This document shows, in pieces, positions 18,138-31,010 of a stretch of 64,000 nt of DNA. The number at the start of each line of letters is the position of its first letter. Within the stretch, counting starts at the first letter, position 1. The stretch comes from Burkholderiales bacterium. GTDB lineage: Bacteria > Pseudomonadota > Gammaproteobacteria > Burkholderiales > Burkholderiaceae_E. Where the stretch lies: contig JAPLQE010000047.1 of NCBI GenBank assembly GCA_026399835.1, positions 1-64,000 on the forward strand, read 5' to 3'. The notes under the pieces are model-generated. The model worked only from the letters and a program-made list of their open reading frames with translations, was not told the DNA's origin and searched no databases. The translations under genes were made by a program, and so were the position numbers.

Positions 18138-19207
18138 GCCGTACTTTGCTCGTGATGGCCGGCGGCACCGGCGGCCACGTGTTCCCCGGCCTCGCCGTCG
18201 CCGCCGTGATGCGCGAGCGTGCCTGGAACGTGGTGTGGCTCGGCAACCCCGGCGGCATGGAGGCGACCCTCGTCCCGCGCCATGGCATCCCGATGCAGTG
18301 GGTGCGATTCGGCGGGCTGCGCGGCAAGGGGCTCGCCACCAAGCTGATGCTGCCGTTCAACCTGCTGCGCGCCTTCGCCCAGAGCCTGCGCGTGCTGCGC
18401 GAGGTCCGGCCCGCGGTCGTGCTCGGCATGGGCGGCTACGTCGCCTTCCCGGCCGGGATGATGGCCGCGCTGACCCGCACGCCGCTGGTGGTGCACGAGC
18501 AGAACTCGATCGCCGGGCTGACCAACAAGGTGCTGGCGCGGGTCGCCGACCGCGTGCTGGTCGCCTTCCCGGATGCGATCGCCGGTGCGGCCTGGTGCGG
18601 CAACCCGGTGCGGGGCGACGTCGCCGCGCTGCCCGCGCCCGAGCTGCGCTACGGCGAGCGCACCGGCCCGCTGCGGCTGCTGGTGGTCGGCGGCAGCCTC
18701 GGCGCACAGGCGCTCAACACCGTCGTGCCGCAGGCGCTCGCGCTGCTGCCGGCGGCGCAGCGCCCCACCGTCGTCCACCAGAGCGGACGCAATCACCTCG
18801 CCGCACTGCAGGCCGCCTACCAGGCCGCCGGCGTCGAAGCCTGCGCGGTCGAGTTCATCGACGACATGGCCGCCGCCTATGCGGTGGCCGACCTGGTGGT
18901 CTGCCGAGCCGGCGCGATGACCGTCTCCGAGGTCGCCGCCGCGGGCGTCGCCAGCCTGATGGTGCCGTTCCCGCATGCCGTCGACGACCACCAGACCACC
19001 AATGCCGGCTTCCTCGCCAAGCACGGCGCCGCGCTGCTGGTGCAGCAGTCCGAGCTGGACGCGCCGCGGCTGGCCGCGATGATCGCCGGCCTCGATCGCA
19101 CCCGCCTGCTCGGGATCGCGTGCCGCGCGCGCGCCCTCGCCAGGCCCGATGCCGCCACGCAGGTCGCCGACGTCTGCGAGGCGATCGCGCGCAAGGTCCC
19201 CGCATGA
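18134..19207 (+). CDS. murG: UDP-GlcNAc:lipid I GlcNAc transferase MurG
   Basis: MurG adds GlcNAc to lipid I to give lipid II on the cytoplasmic face of the membrane. The 357-residue length matches the family. The N-terminal G-loop [14 protein letters not shown] is at residues 8-21, the second G-loop is MGGYVAFP, and the C-terminal nucleotide-sugar site has [27 protein letters not shown] and [14 protein letters not shown]. The ATG overlaps the ftsW stop by four bases, as does the stop with murC. Confidence 0.95.
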   Translation: MSRTLLVMAGGTGGHVFPGLAVAAVMRERAWNVVWLGNPGGMEATLVPRHGIPMQWVRFGGLRGKGLATKLMLPFNLLRAFAQSLRVLREVRPAVVLGMGGYVAFPAGMMAALTRTPLVVHEQNSIAGLTNKVLARVADRVLVAFPDAIAGAAWCGNPVRGDVAALPAPELRYGERTGPLRLLVVGGSLGAQALNTVVPQALALLPAAQRPTVVHQSGRNHLAALQAAYQAAGVEACAVEFIDDMAAAYAVADLVVCRAGAMTVSEVAAAGVASLMVPFPHAVDDHQTTNAGFLAKHGAALLVQQSELDAPRLAAMIAGLDRTRLLGIACRARALARPDAATQVADVCEAIARKVPA

Positions 19208-20605
19208 AGCACAAGGTCAAGCACATCCACTTCGTCGGCATCGGCGGCTCGGGCATGAGCGGCATCGCCGAGGTGCTGCTGAACCTCGGGTACCGGATCA
19301 GCGGCTCGGACACCGCCGACAACGCGGCCACCCGGCGGCTGGCGGAGCTCGGCGCCACCGTCGTCCGCGGCCACGATTCGGCCAACGTCGCCACCGCCGA
19401 CTGCATTGTCACCTCGACTGCGGTCCGCGGCGACAACCCCGAGGTCACCGCGGCGCGCGCGCGCCGCATCCCGGTGGTGCCGCGTGCGCTGATGCTCGCC
19501 GAGCTGATGAAGCTCAAGCAGGGCATCGCGATCGCCGGCACCCACGGCAAGACCACGACCACCAGTCTGGTCGCCTCGATCCTGGCGGCCGGCGGCCTCG
19601 ACCCGACCTTCGTGATCGGCGGGCGCCTGAACAGCGCGGGCGCCAACGCCCGGCTGGGCAGCGGCGACTACATCGTCGTCGAGGCCGACGAGTCGGATGC
19701 CTCGTTCCTGAACCTCGTGCCGATGATCGCGGTGATCACGAACATCGACGCCGACCACATGGAGACCTACGGCCACGACTTCGCGCGGCTGCGCCAGGCC
19801 TTCGTCGAGTTCACCCAGCGGCTGCCCTTCTACGGCGCGGCGGTGCTCTGCGTCGACGACGTGCACGTGCGCGAGATCATGCCCTTCGTCTCCAAGCCGG
19901 TGATCACCTACGGCTTCTCGCCCGAGGCGCAGTTCCGCGCGGTCGACCCGAGACCCGAAGGCGGCCGCATGCACTTCACCCTCGCCCGGGTCAACGGCAC
20001 CACGCGCGCGCCGCTCGAGGTGACGGTCAACCTGCCGGGCCTGCACAACGTGCTGAATGCGCTCGCGGCGATCGCGGTGGCCGACGAGCTCGGCGTGCCC
20101 GACGCGGCGATCGTGCAGGCGCTGGCCGACTTCCGCGGCGTCGGCCGCCGCTTCCAGCGCTGGGGCGAGCTGCCGGTGCCCGCCGCGCGGGGCGGCGGCA
20201 GCTTCACGCTGGTCGACGACTACGGCCACCATCCGGTCGAGATGGCCGCGACCATCGCCGCGGCGCGCGGCGCCTTCCCCGGACGGCGGCTGCTGCTCGC
20301 CTTCCAGCCCCACCGCTACACGCGCACCCGCGACCTGTTCGAGGACTTCGTCAAGGTGCTGTCCTCGGCCGACGCGCTGCTGCTGGCCGAGGTCTACGCC
20401 GCCGGCGAGTCGCCGATCGTGGCCGCCGACGGACGCACGCTGGCCCGCGCCGTGCGGGTCGCCGGCAAGGTCGAGCCGATGTTCGTCGAGGACGTCGGCA
20501 CGCTGCCCGAAACCATCCTCGACACGGTCCGTGACGGCGATGTGGTCGTCACCATGGGCGCGGGCTCGATCGGTGCCGTCGCGGCGCGCACCCAGGAGAT
20601 CGCCA

Positions 20606-20613
<8 letters not shown>
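19204..20613 (+). CDS. murC: UDP-MurNAc:L-alanine ligase
   Basis: MurC starts the pentapeptide by adding L-alanine to UDP-MurNAc. The 469-residue protein has the N-terminal dinucleotide-like loop [17 protein letters not shown], the ATP loop [13 protein letters not shown] near residue 117, [11 protein letters not shown], and the C-terminal [10 protein letters not shown] and [13 protein letters not shown] motifs specific to MurC. It overlaps murG by four bases and shares eight bases with the TTG-initiated ddlB. Confidence 0.95.
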
Positions 20614-21546
<933 letters not shown>

Positions 21547-21550
<4 letters not shown>

Positions 21551-22401
21551 ATCCCTGGCACGACGTCCGGCTGCTGAACGCCACCGCCAACGGCCTGATG
21601 GCCGCAGCGGGTGTCGCGCTCGCGGTGGCCGCCGTCGCCTGGGTCGTGCAGCGCCCGGCGTTCGCGCTGCAGGCGGTGGTGGTGGAGCCCTCGGTGTCGG
21701 CCCAGCCGCTGCAGCATGTGAACCGTGCGCTGCTCAAGTCGGCCGGCGCCTCGCGCCTGCACGGCAACTTCTTCACGGTCGATCTCGGCGCGGTGCGCGA
21801 GTCGTTCGAGCAGGTGCCCTGGGTGCGCCGCGCGCAGGTGCGGCGCATCTGGCCGAACACGCTGCGCGTGGGCATCGAGGAGCACCAGCCGCTGGCGATC
21901 TGGCACGACGGCCGCCTGGTCAACCGCCAGGGCGAGCTGTTCGCCGCGAACGCCGCGGAAGCCGAAGCCGAAGGCGCGCTGCTCGAGTTCTCCGGCCCGC
22001 CCGGCAGCGAGGCCGAGGTCACGCGCCGCTGGCACTCGCTTCGGGAGCAGCTCGCGCCGCTGTCGGTCGCGCCCGAGGCGATGACGCTGTCCTCGCGCTG
22101 GGCCTGGTCGGCGCGGCTCGACAACGGGACGGTGCTGCTGCTCGGCCGCGAGCAGGGCATGCCGATCGACGAGCGCGTGGCGCGCTGGGTCGCGGCGGCC
22201 CCGACCGTGCAGACCCGGCTGAACCGCGAGATCGCCTCGGTCGACCTGCGTTACCAGAACGGATTCGCGATGCGCGCCCCCGGCGCGCTCGACAAGGCGC
22301 CCGCCGAGCGCGGCGGCGCTCGCGCGACGGCGAAGCCCGCCTCGCCCAGCAGGCCGGTCCCCACGCAGGACCGGTCCACACCCTCGAAGCGTTCGCAATG
22401 A
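21547..22401 (+). CDS. ftsQ: Cell division protein FtsQ
   Basis: FtsQ links the early Z-ring to the FtsL/FtsB/FtsW/FtsI synthesis complex. The 284-residue bitopic protein has a short cytoplasmic start, a membrane helix at about residues 17-35, a POTRA domain (about 40-115, with HGNFFTVDL and [19 protein letters not shown]) and a beta domain. The last 35 residues are a disordered Ala/Pro/Arg-rich tail. A GTG start gives a four-base overlap with ddlB, and the stop overlaps the ftsA ATG by four bases. Confidence 0.92.
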
Positions 22402-23630
22402 CCAGAGACAGCAAGGACCTCATCGTCGGACTCGACATCGGCACCTCCAAGGTGGTCGCCGTCGTCGCCGAGATGCACCCGGACGGACGCTACGAGATCG
22501 TGGGCCTCGGCCAGCACGAGTCGAAGGGACTGAAGAAGGGCGTGGTGGTCAACATCGAGACCACGGTCGCCTCGATCCAGCGCGCGCTCGAGGAGGCCGA
22601 GCTGATGGCCGACTGCAAGATCCGCACGGTCTACACCGGGATCGCGGGCAGCCACATCCGCTCGTTCAACTCGATCGGCATGGTCGCGATCAAGGACAAG
22701 GAGGTCACCGATGCCGACGTGGCGCGGGTGATCGAGACCGCCAAGGCGGTGAACATCCCGACCGACCAGCAGATCCTGCACGTGCTGCCGCAGGAGTTCA
22801 TCATCGACGGCCAGGAGGATATCCGCGAGCCGATCGGCATGAGCGGCGTGCGCCTCGACGTCAAGGTCCACATCGTGACCGGCGCGGTGTCGGCCGCGCA
22901 GAACATCATCAAGTGCGTGCGCCGCTGCGGGCTCGAGGTCCAGGACCTGATCCTGCAGCCGCTCGCCTCGAGCACCGCCGTCCTCACGCAGGACGAGAAG
23001 GAGCTCGGCGTGGCGCTCGTCGACATCGGCGGCGGCACCACCGACATCGCGATCTTCACCGGCGGCTCGATCCGCCACACGGCGGTGATCCCGATCGCCG
23101 GCGACCAGATCACCAACGACGTCGCGATGGCGCTGCGCACGCCCACGCCCGACGCCGAGGAGATCAAGCTGCGCCACGGCATCGCCAAGCAGGTGCTGGC
23201 CAATCCGGCCGACAAGATCGAGGTGCCGGGCATCGGCGATCGCGGCCCGCGCTCGCTGTCGCGCCAGGCGCTCGCCGCGGTCATCGAGCCGCGCGTCGAG
23301 GAGCTGTTCTCGCTGGTCCAGCAGGTGATCCGCGAGTCGGGTTACGAGGAGCTGCTCTCTTCGGGCGTGGTCATCACCGGGGGCACCAGCATGCTCCCCG
23401 GCATGGCCGAGCTCGGCGAGGACATCTTCCTGAAGCCGGTGCGCATCGGCGTGCCGGAGTACGCGGGCGGACTGGCCGACGTGGTCAGGACGCCGCGGTT
23501 CGCGACGGCGCTGGGGCTCCTCGAGGAGGCCCGGATGCAGCGCCTGCGCGGTCGCAAGGTCGCGGAGCAGTCGGGCTCGTTCAAGGAGACCCTGCGCCGC
23601 ATGAAGGAATGGTTCCTGGGGAACTTCTGA
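22398..23630 (+). CDS. ftsA: Cell division protein FtsA
   Basis: FtsA is the actin-like ATPase that tethers FtsZ to the membrane and signals to the late divisome. The 410-residue length is normal. Visible are phosphate-1 VGLDIGTSKVVAVVAE at residues 10-25, the 1C domain with SFNSIGMVAIKDKEVTDADV, phosphate-2 ALVDIGGGTTDIAIF, the adenosine motif ITGGTSMLPGM, and the C-terminal amphipathic membrane-targeting helix TLRRMKEWFLGNF. It begins in a 4-base overlap with ftsQ and is followed by a 103-base gap before ftsZ. Confidence 0.95.
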   Translation: MTRDSKDLIVGLDIGTSKVVAVVAEMHPDGRYEIVGLGQHESKGLKKGVVVNIETTVASIQRALEEAELMADCKIRTVYTGIAGSHIRSFNSIGMVAIKDKEVTDADVARVIETAKAVNIPTDQQILHVLPQEFIIDGQEDIREPIGMSGVRLDVKVHIVTGAVSAAQNIIKCVRRCGLEVQDLILQPLASSTAVLTQDEKELGVALVDIGGGTTDIAIFTGGSIRHTAVIPIAGDQITNDVAMALRTPTPDAEEIKLRHGIAKQVLANPADKIEVPGIGDRGPRSLSRQALAAVIEPRVEELFSLVQQVIRESGYEELLSSGVVITGGTSMLPGMAELGEDIFLKPVRIGVPEYAGGLADVVRTPRFATALGLLEEARMQRLRGRKVAEQSGSFKETLRRMKEWFLGNF

Positions 23631-23733
23631 TCCCGGGGAGCCCCAGGCAGGTTTCGAGAGTCGTCAGTCGTCAGCAGCAGCAGTCATTCCGTCAAACAAG
23701 CGCAGCAGAAACAACTCGTTGGAGGCCCACTAG

Positions 23734-24897
23734 ATGTCCAATTTCGAAATGATCGAGTCCGAGTCCGACGGTGCCGTCATCAAGGTCGTCGGTGTCGGGG
23801 GGGCGGGCGGCAATGCCGTCAACCACATGATCAGCCGTGGTGTGCAGGGCGTCGAGTTCATCGCCGTGAACACCGACCGCCAGGCGCTCAAGCGTTCGCT
23901 CGCGCCCGCCATCATCCAGCTCGGCGACGCCGGCCTGGGCGCGGGCGCCAACCCCACCGCCGGTCGCTCGGCCTGCGAGGCCGAGCGCGAGCAGGTCAAG
24001 GCGGCGCTCGCCGGCGCCAACATGGTCTTCATCACCGCCGGCATGGGCAAGGGCACCGGCACCGGCGCCTCGCCCGTCGTCGCCGCGGTGGCCAAGGAGA
24101 TGGGGATCCTCACGGTCGGCGTCGTCACCAAGCCGTTCGACTTCGAGGGCAACCGCAAGATGCGGATCGCCGACGACGGCATCGAGCAGCTGGTCGAGCA
24201 CGTCGACTCGCTGATCGTCGTGCTGAACCAGAAGCTGTTCGACGTGATGGACGAGGACGCGAGCCTCGAGGACGCGTTCCGCCGTGCCGACGATGTGCTG
24301 CACAACGCGGTCGCCGGCATCGCCGAGATCATCAACGTCCCCGGTCTGGTGAACGTCGACTTCGCCGACGTGCAGACGATCATGGGCGAGCAGGGCAAGG
24401 CGATGATGGGCATCGGCGAGGCCTCGGGCCTGGACCGCGCCCGCCTCGCCGCCGAGCAGGCCGTGGCCTCGCCGCTGCTCGACGGCGTCGACCTGCAGGG
24501 CGCGCGCGGCGTGATCGTCAACATCACCTCGTCGCGCTCGCTCAAGCTGCGCGAGACGAACGAGGTGATCAACACGATCAAGCAGTTCTGCGCCGACGAT
24601 GCGACCATCATCCACGGCACGGTCTACGACGAGAACATGACCGATGCGCTGCGCGTGACCGTCGTGGCCACCGGCATCGGCAAGACGGCCCGCAAGCCGC
24701 AGCTGGTGCCGCAGACCTACCGCGCGACCGGCACGAGCGACGCGGTGTCGCACGAGCCCGCGTCGTACGGCAAGCTCGACACGCCGGCGGTGTGGCGCAA
24801 CGCGCGCGGCAGCGCGTCGGCGCAGGTCGCGGCGCTCGAAGAGAAGGGCGTCGACCGCCTCGACATTCCGGCGTTCCTGCGCAAGCAAGCCGACTGA
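23734..24897 (+). CDS. ftsZ: Cell division GTPase FtsZ, with Lys in the tubulin signature loop
   Basis: FtsZ is the tubulin-like GTPase that forms the division ring. The 387-residue protein has the N-terminal VVGVGGAGGNAVNHMI, the T7-loop NVDFADVQTIM, and the conserved C-terminal peptide DIPAFLRKQAD that binds FtsA. The GTP-binding signature, usually GGGTGTG, reads GKGTGTG here, with Lys106 encoded by AAG at 24049-24051, followed by AS instead of AA. All other core motifs look normal. A GGAGG site is placed 8-9 bases before the ATG. The 3' end of the gene forms the first arm of a long hairpin repeat. Confidence 0.95.
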   Translation: MSNFEMIESESDGAVIKVVGVGGAGGNAVNHMISRGVQGVEFIAVNTDRQALKRSLAPAIIQLGDAGLGAGANPTAGRSACEAEREQVKAALAGANMVFITAGMGKGTGTGASPVVAAVAKEMGILTVGVVTKPFDFEGNRKMRIADDGIEQLVEHVDSLIVVLNQKLFDVMDEDASLEDAFRRADDVLHNAVAGIAEIINVPGLVNVDFADVQTIMGEQGKAMMGIGEASGLDRARLAAEQAVASPLLDGVDLQGARGVIVNITSSRSLKLRETNEVINTIKQFCADDATIIHGTVYDENMTDALRVTVVATGIGKTARKPQLVPQTYRATGTSDAVSHEPASYGKLDTPAVWRNARGSASAQVAALEEKGVDRLDIPAFLRKQAD

Positions 24898-24983
24898 ATG
24901 GTGGGCGGCTCCGCCATTCAGTCGGCTTGCGCTGACTGAACGGTGGGCGGCTCCGCCATTCAGGCCGCTTGCGCGGACTGAAC
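24885..24983. repeat. 42-bp hairpin-forming tandem repeat at the ftsZ 3' end
   Basis: Units start at 24893, 24935 and 24977, exactly 42 bases apart; the third is only partial. Unit 1 carries a perfect 17-bp inverted repeat (24885-24901 with 24914-24930, 12-base loop) that includes the last ftsZ codons and stop. Unit 2 keeps the central GGGCGGCTCCGCCATTCAG with a few changes. No T tract follows, so this looks more like an mRNA 3'-end stabilising element or a REP-like unit than a standard terminator. Confidence 0.85.
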
Positions 24984-25002
24984 GGGGCTGACGATGAACG
25001 AC

Positions 25003-25030
25003 CGATCCGCGGGGGGCCTCCCGCGGATCG
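25003..25030 (+). terminator. Hairpin after the dcw operon
   Basis: CGATCCGCGGG and CCCGCGGATCG form a perfect 11-bp stem with a 6-base loop. It lies 106 bases after the ftsZ stop and just before the peroxiredoxin promoter region. There is no T run after the stem, so it may end transcription only weakly. The remaining sequence to 25195 holds only a TACAAT -10-like box (25128-25133) and a ribosome site. Confidence 0.5.
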
Positions 25031-25195
25031 GCGTCCCCGACGCCGCGCCGTCCATGGCGACGTCAGGGGCATTGCGCGACGCGACGAGCGGGTCCGGGTC
25101 TCCCCGGGTCCGGTCGCCGCGGCGGGCTACAATCCGCGCTGCTGCGGAGCCTCGCGCTCCGTCCCGAACCAGACCATCCAAGAGGAGTCGCGAGC

Positions 25196-25699
25196 ATGAC
25201 CATCGCCATCGGAGACCGCCTGCCCGAGTCCACCCTGACCGAGTTCGTCGAGGTCGAGGGCAACGGCTGCGCCCTCGGGCCCAACGCCTTCAAGGTGTCC
25301 GACCTGGTCAAGGGCAAGACCGTCGCGATCTTCGGCCTGCCCGGCGCCTTCACGCCGACCTGCTCGGCCAAGCACGTACCGAGCTACCTGCAGCACTTCG
25401 ACGCGCTCAAGGCGAAGGGCGTCGACGAGATCTGGTGCGTGTCGGTCAACGACGCGTTCGTGATGGGCGCCTGGGGCCGTGACCAGAAGTCCGGCGGCAA
25501 GGTCCGGATGATGGCCGACGGCAGCGCCGAGTTCGCCCGGGCCACCGGCCTGATGCTCGACCTGACCGCCCGCGGCATGGGCGTGCGCTCCGACCGCTAT
25601 TCGATGCTGGTCGTCGACGGCGTGGTCAAGCAGCTCAATCGCGAGGCCCCGGGCAAGTTCGAGGTCAGCGACGCAGCGACGATGCTGGGCCAGCTCTGA
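25196..25699 (+). CDS. Peroxiredoxin, Prx5 group
   Basis: This 167-residue thiol peroxidase reduces hydrogen peroxide and organic peroxides in the cytoplasm. The N-terminus [14 protein letters not shown], the active-site loop [18 protein letters not shown] with the peroxidatic Cys near residue 50, and [11 protein letters not shown] are typical of the Prx5 (AhpC/TSA, PMP20-like) group. An AGGAG site precedes the ATG by about 11 bases, and TACAAT at 25128-25133 is a likely -10 box. A peroxiredoxin gene between ftsZ and lpxC is a common arrangement in Burkholderiales. Downstream, lpxC begins 25 bases later, so the two may share a transcript. Confidence 0.9.
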   Translation: MTIAIGDRLPESTLTEFVEVEGNGCALGPNAFKVSDLVKGKTVAIFGLPGAFTPTCSAKHVPSYLQHFDALKAKGVDEIWCVSVNDAFVMGAWGRDQKSGGKVRMMADGSAEFARATGLMLDLTARGMGVRSDRYSMLVVDGVVKQLNREAPGKFEVSDAATMLGQL

Positions 25700-25724
25700 T
25701 CGACGCGACGCGGAGCGCGCAGCG

Positions 25725-26645
25725 GTGCTGAGGCAGCGAACGGTCAAGACGCTGGTGCGGACCACCGGCGTCGGCCTGCATTCGGGCCAGGGCGTGGAGC
25801 TCGTCCTGCGCCCGGCCGCGCCCGACACCGGCATCGTCTTCCGCCGCGTCGACCTGCCGGTGCCGGTCGACATCCGCGCCGATGCCGCGCGGGTCAACGA
25901 CACGAGGATGGCCTCGACGCTGACCGCCGAGTCCGACCCCGAGGTGCGGGTCGCGACCGTCGAGCACCTGATGTCGGCGCTGGCCGGTCTGGGGATCGAC
26001 AACCTCCACGTCGATGTCACCGCCGCCGAGATCCCGATCCTCGACGGCTCGGCCGGCTCGTTCGTCTTCCTGCTGCAGTCGGCGGGGATCGTCGAGCAGG
26101 CGGCGCCGAAGCGCTTCATCCGGGTCAAGCGTCCGATCGAGGTCCGCGAGGGCGACAAGTGGGCGCGGCTCGAGCCGTTCTTCGGCTACAAGCTGCGCTT
26201 CTCGATCGACTTCGGGCACCCCGCGATCGATGCGACGCTCCAGGAGGTCGAGGTGGACTTCGCGAGCGACTCGTACGTCAGCGAGATCTCGCGGGCCCGC
26301 ACCTTCGGCTTCATGCAGGACGTCGAGGCCCTGCGCTCGCGCGGGCTCGCCCAGGGCGGCAGCCTCGGCAACGCGATCGTGATGGATGAGTACCGCGTGC
26401 TCAATGCCGACGGCCTGCGTTCGCAGGACGAGTTCGTCAAGCACAAGATCCTCGACGCGATCGGCGACCTGTACCTGGTGGGGCATCCGCTGCTCGCGGC
26501 CTACACCGCGCACAAGTCGGGCCACGCGATGAACAACGCGCTGCTGCGCGCGCTGCTGGCCGATCGCGAGGCCTGGGACCTCGCCACCTTCCCGCAGCGA
26601 CGCGAGGCGCCCCGGATGTTCGCTCGCGACTGGGTCGCGGCCTGA
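25725..26645 (+). CDS. lpxC: UDP-3-O-acyl-GlcNAc deacetylase LpxC
   Basis: LpxC performs the committed zinc-dependent deacetylation of lipid A synthesis. The 306-residue length is standard. Zinc ligands are in TVEHLMSAL (His) and in [10 protein letters not shown] (His and Asp), and the catalytic His is in [34 protein letters not shown] and [19 protein letters not shown] are also diagnostic. The start is an ATG-less GTG candidate at 25725 (GTGCTGAGGCAGCGAACGG) with GGAGCGCGCAGC upstream. A small membrane-protein gene follows after 13 bases. Confidence 0.95.
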   Translation: MLRQRTVKTLVRTTGVGLHSGQGVELVLRPAAPDTGIVFRRVDLPVPVDIRADAARVNDTRMASTLTAESDPEVRVATVEHLMSALAGLGIDNLHVDVTAAEIPILDGSAGSFVFLLQSAGIVEQAAPKRFIRVKRPIEVREGDKWARLEPFFGYKLRFSIDFGHPAIDATLQEVEVDFASDSYVSEISRARTFGFMQDVEALRSRGLAQGGSLGNAIVMDEYRVLNADGLRSQDEFVKHKILDAIGDLYLVGHPLLAAYTAHKSGHAMNNALLRALLADREAWDLATFPQRREAPRMFARDWVAA

Positions 26646-26658
26646 TCGGCCGCACGCC

Positions 26659-26838
26659 GTGCTGTTCCTGCGCATCGTCGCCCTGCTGATCGGCCTGGGC
26701 GTGGCCGGCTCCGCAGTGGCCTGGCTGGTGACCCGCGACCGGAAGTGGCTGACCCGCGCGTACCGGCTCCTCTGGATCGGCCTGGCCACCGGGCTGGTGT
26801 TCTTCGGTGTCCTGCTCCTAGAACGCCTGGCGGCCTGA
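26659..26838 (+). CDS. 59-residue two-helix membrane protein downstream of lpxC
   Basis: This short gene starts with GTG at 26659 and ends TGA at 26838. The product begins MLFLRIVALLIGLGVAGSAV. It has two membrane helices (about residues 3-24 and 39-55) joined by a basic loop, TRDRKWLTRAYR, so both ends should face the periplasm. Small proteins of this shape are found after lpxC in related Betaproteobacteria, but no function is established to my knowledge. The close spacing suggests co-transcription with lpxC and the next gene. Confidence 0.65.
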   Translation: MLFLRIVALLIGLGVAGSAVAWLVTRDRKWLTRAYRLLWIGLATGLVFFGVLLLERLAA

Positions 26839-26844
26839 GTCGCC

Positions 26845-27513
26845 ATGAGTCCGCCCGAGCGTCCCGATCCGACGACCGAGGCGCTCGGTGTCTTGCACCT
26901 CGATACCGATCCGTCTGCCGGCGCCGCGCTCGGGGTCTGCACCACGTCGGAGGCCGCGCGGCTGCTCGACGTCTCGCCGACCACCGTGCAGGTGATGGTC
27001 GAGCGCGGCGACCTGCAGGCCTGGAAGACGCGCGGCGGTCACCGGCGGATCGCCCGGGCCTCGATCGACGCGCTGCGCGAGGCGCGCGCCGCCGGCGGCA
27101 CCGCGCGCGGGGTCAGGGCCGGTACGGTCACGGTGCTGATCGTCGAGGACCGCGACCCGATGCGTCGCCGGATCGCGGCAGCGATCGCCGGCTGGGCCGA
27201 GCCGGTGCGCGCGCTCTGGGCGGGGGACGCGTTCGACGCCCTGGTGCTGATCGAGCGGCACCGGCCGGACGTGCTGGTGAGCGGGCTGCGCACCGCGCCG
27301 ATGGACGGCTTCGAGTTCCTGCGGCGGCTGCGGGCGGTGCCGGAGTACCGGACGATGGCGATCGTCGTGTCGAGCGCCCTCGGCGACGAGGACCTGGAGG
27401 CGCGCGGCGGACTGCCTGCCGGAACGGTCCGTTACACCGAGCCGCTGCCGCTGGACACCTTGCGCGGCTTCGTCGAGGCCTGCGCCCTGCGCAAGCGCAT
27501 GCCCTCGGCCTGA
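26845..27513 (+). CDS. Excisionase/MerR-type HTH protein with a degenerate receiver domain
   Basis: This 222-residue protein has an N-terminal helix-turn-helix at about residues 30-80 (TTSEAARLLDVSPTTVQVMV, then WKTRGGHRRIARASI), as in excisionase-like DNA-binding proteins. A receiver-like domain follows at about 93-215 (VTVLIVEDRDPMRRR). The receiver keeps the acidic pair but has Gly147 where the phosphorylated Asp should be (VLVSGLRTAPMDG), and Glu199 in place of the conserved Lys (YTEPLP). It probably cannot be phosphorylated in the normal way and may serve as a fold for dimerisation or partner binding. It is six bases after the small membrane protein. Confidence 0.75.
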   Translation: MSPPERPDPTTEALGVLHLDTDPSAGAALGVCTTSEAARLLDVSPTTVQVMVERGDLQAWKTRGGHRRIARASIDALREARAAGGTARGVRAGTVTVLIVEDRDPMRRRIAAAIAGWAEPVRALWAGDAFDALVLIERHRPDVLVSGLRTAPMDGFEFLRRLRAVPEYRTMAIVVSSALGDEDLEARGGLPAGTVRYTEPLPLDTLRGFVEACALRKRMPSA

Positions 27514-27601
27514 AGCCACCGCAGGCCCCCGACGCATCTTGCTGAGAGCCAGCGCTCACTTGAAGTCGCTCGGACTCACCGCAGGAGCCGCTCGCCGCGG
27601 C

Positions 27602-28048
27602 TCAGGCCGGGTCGGGTGGCGGATGCCTCGAGGCCAGTCGGCGCAGCGCCGCCCGCAGCCGGGGGTCCTCGATGCGATCGGACAGCGCGTCGATGGCGGC
27701 GATCGCCTGGGCGCTCGGCGCCTCCTTGGGGCGGCGCGGCGCCACCACCGCGACCGGGCGCCACTGCGGCTTGAAGCGAATCTTCTCGATCTTCCAGCCG
27801 CGCCGCGCCAGGCCGGCGAGCACCGTGGGCCCGATCTGCCGGACCTTCGCCGCGACCGCCGCATGGGCCGCGCCGACGACCAGCGTGTCCCGCTCGAGCG
27901 CGACCACGACGAGGCCGAGCCCGGGCATCGCCTGCTCGAGGTCCGCCTGCAGCGCCGTCAGCCTCGCGGCCTGCTCGCCGAGCGCGGCGAACACCGGTTC
28001 GTTGCGCAGCCACGAGGAGGCGTTGCGGGTACGTGGAAAGGGTTTCAT
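27602..28048 (-). CDS. dciA: DUF721 / DciA family protein
   Basis: This 148-residue protein belongs to the DUF721 family. DciA members are known to bind and help load the replicative helicase DnaB in bacteria without DnaC. The conserved KH-like core is at about residues 10-95 (WLRNEPVFAALGEQAARLTALQ, then RDTLVVGAAHAAVAAKVRQIGPTVLAGL and WKIEKIRFKPQWRP). The C-terminal 45 residues are a basic Arg/Pro-rich tail. The ATG at 28048 gives MKPFPRTRNASSWL, a usual start. It is divergent from secA, a widespread arrangement in Proteobacteria. The name follows family membership. Confidence 0.8.
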   Translation of the reverse strand: MKPFPRTRNASSWLRNEPVFAALGEQAARLTALQADLEQAMPGLGLVVVALERDTLVVGAAHAAVAAKVRQIGPTVLAGLARRGWKIEKIRFKPQWRPVAVVAPRRPKEAPSAQAIAAIDALSDRIEDPRLRAALRRLASRHPPPDPA

Positions 28049-28210
28049 CGGTGGGGCGATCCGGTCGGCCACTTTAGCCGATCGCCACCCCACGGGAGGC
28101 CGCCTGCGGCCGGCGAGGCCCCGCGGACCCCATGCTAGACTCGACAATTGCCCACGAGTCCGAAACCGTGGCCCGGCTGAATCGCGCCCGGGCGCGGAGG
28201 CAACGCCCCC

Positions 28211-30994
<2,784 letters not shown>

Positions 30995-31010
30995 CCGCCC
31001 GGTTTCGCGC

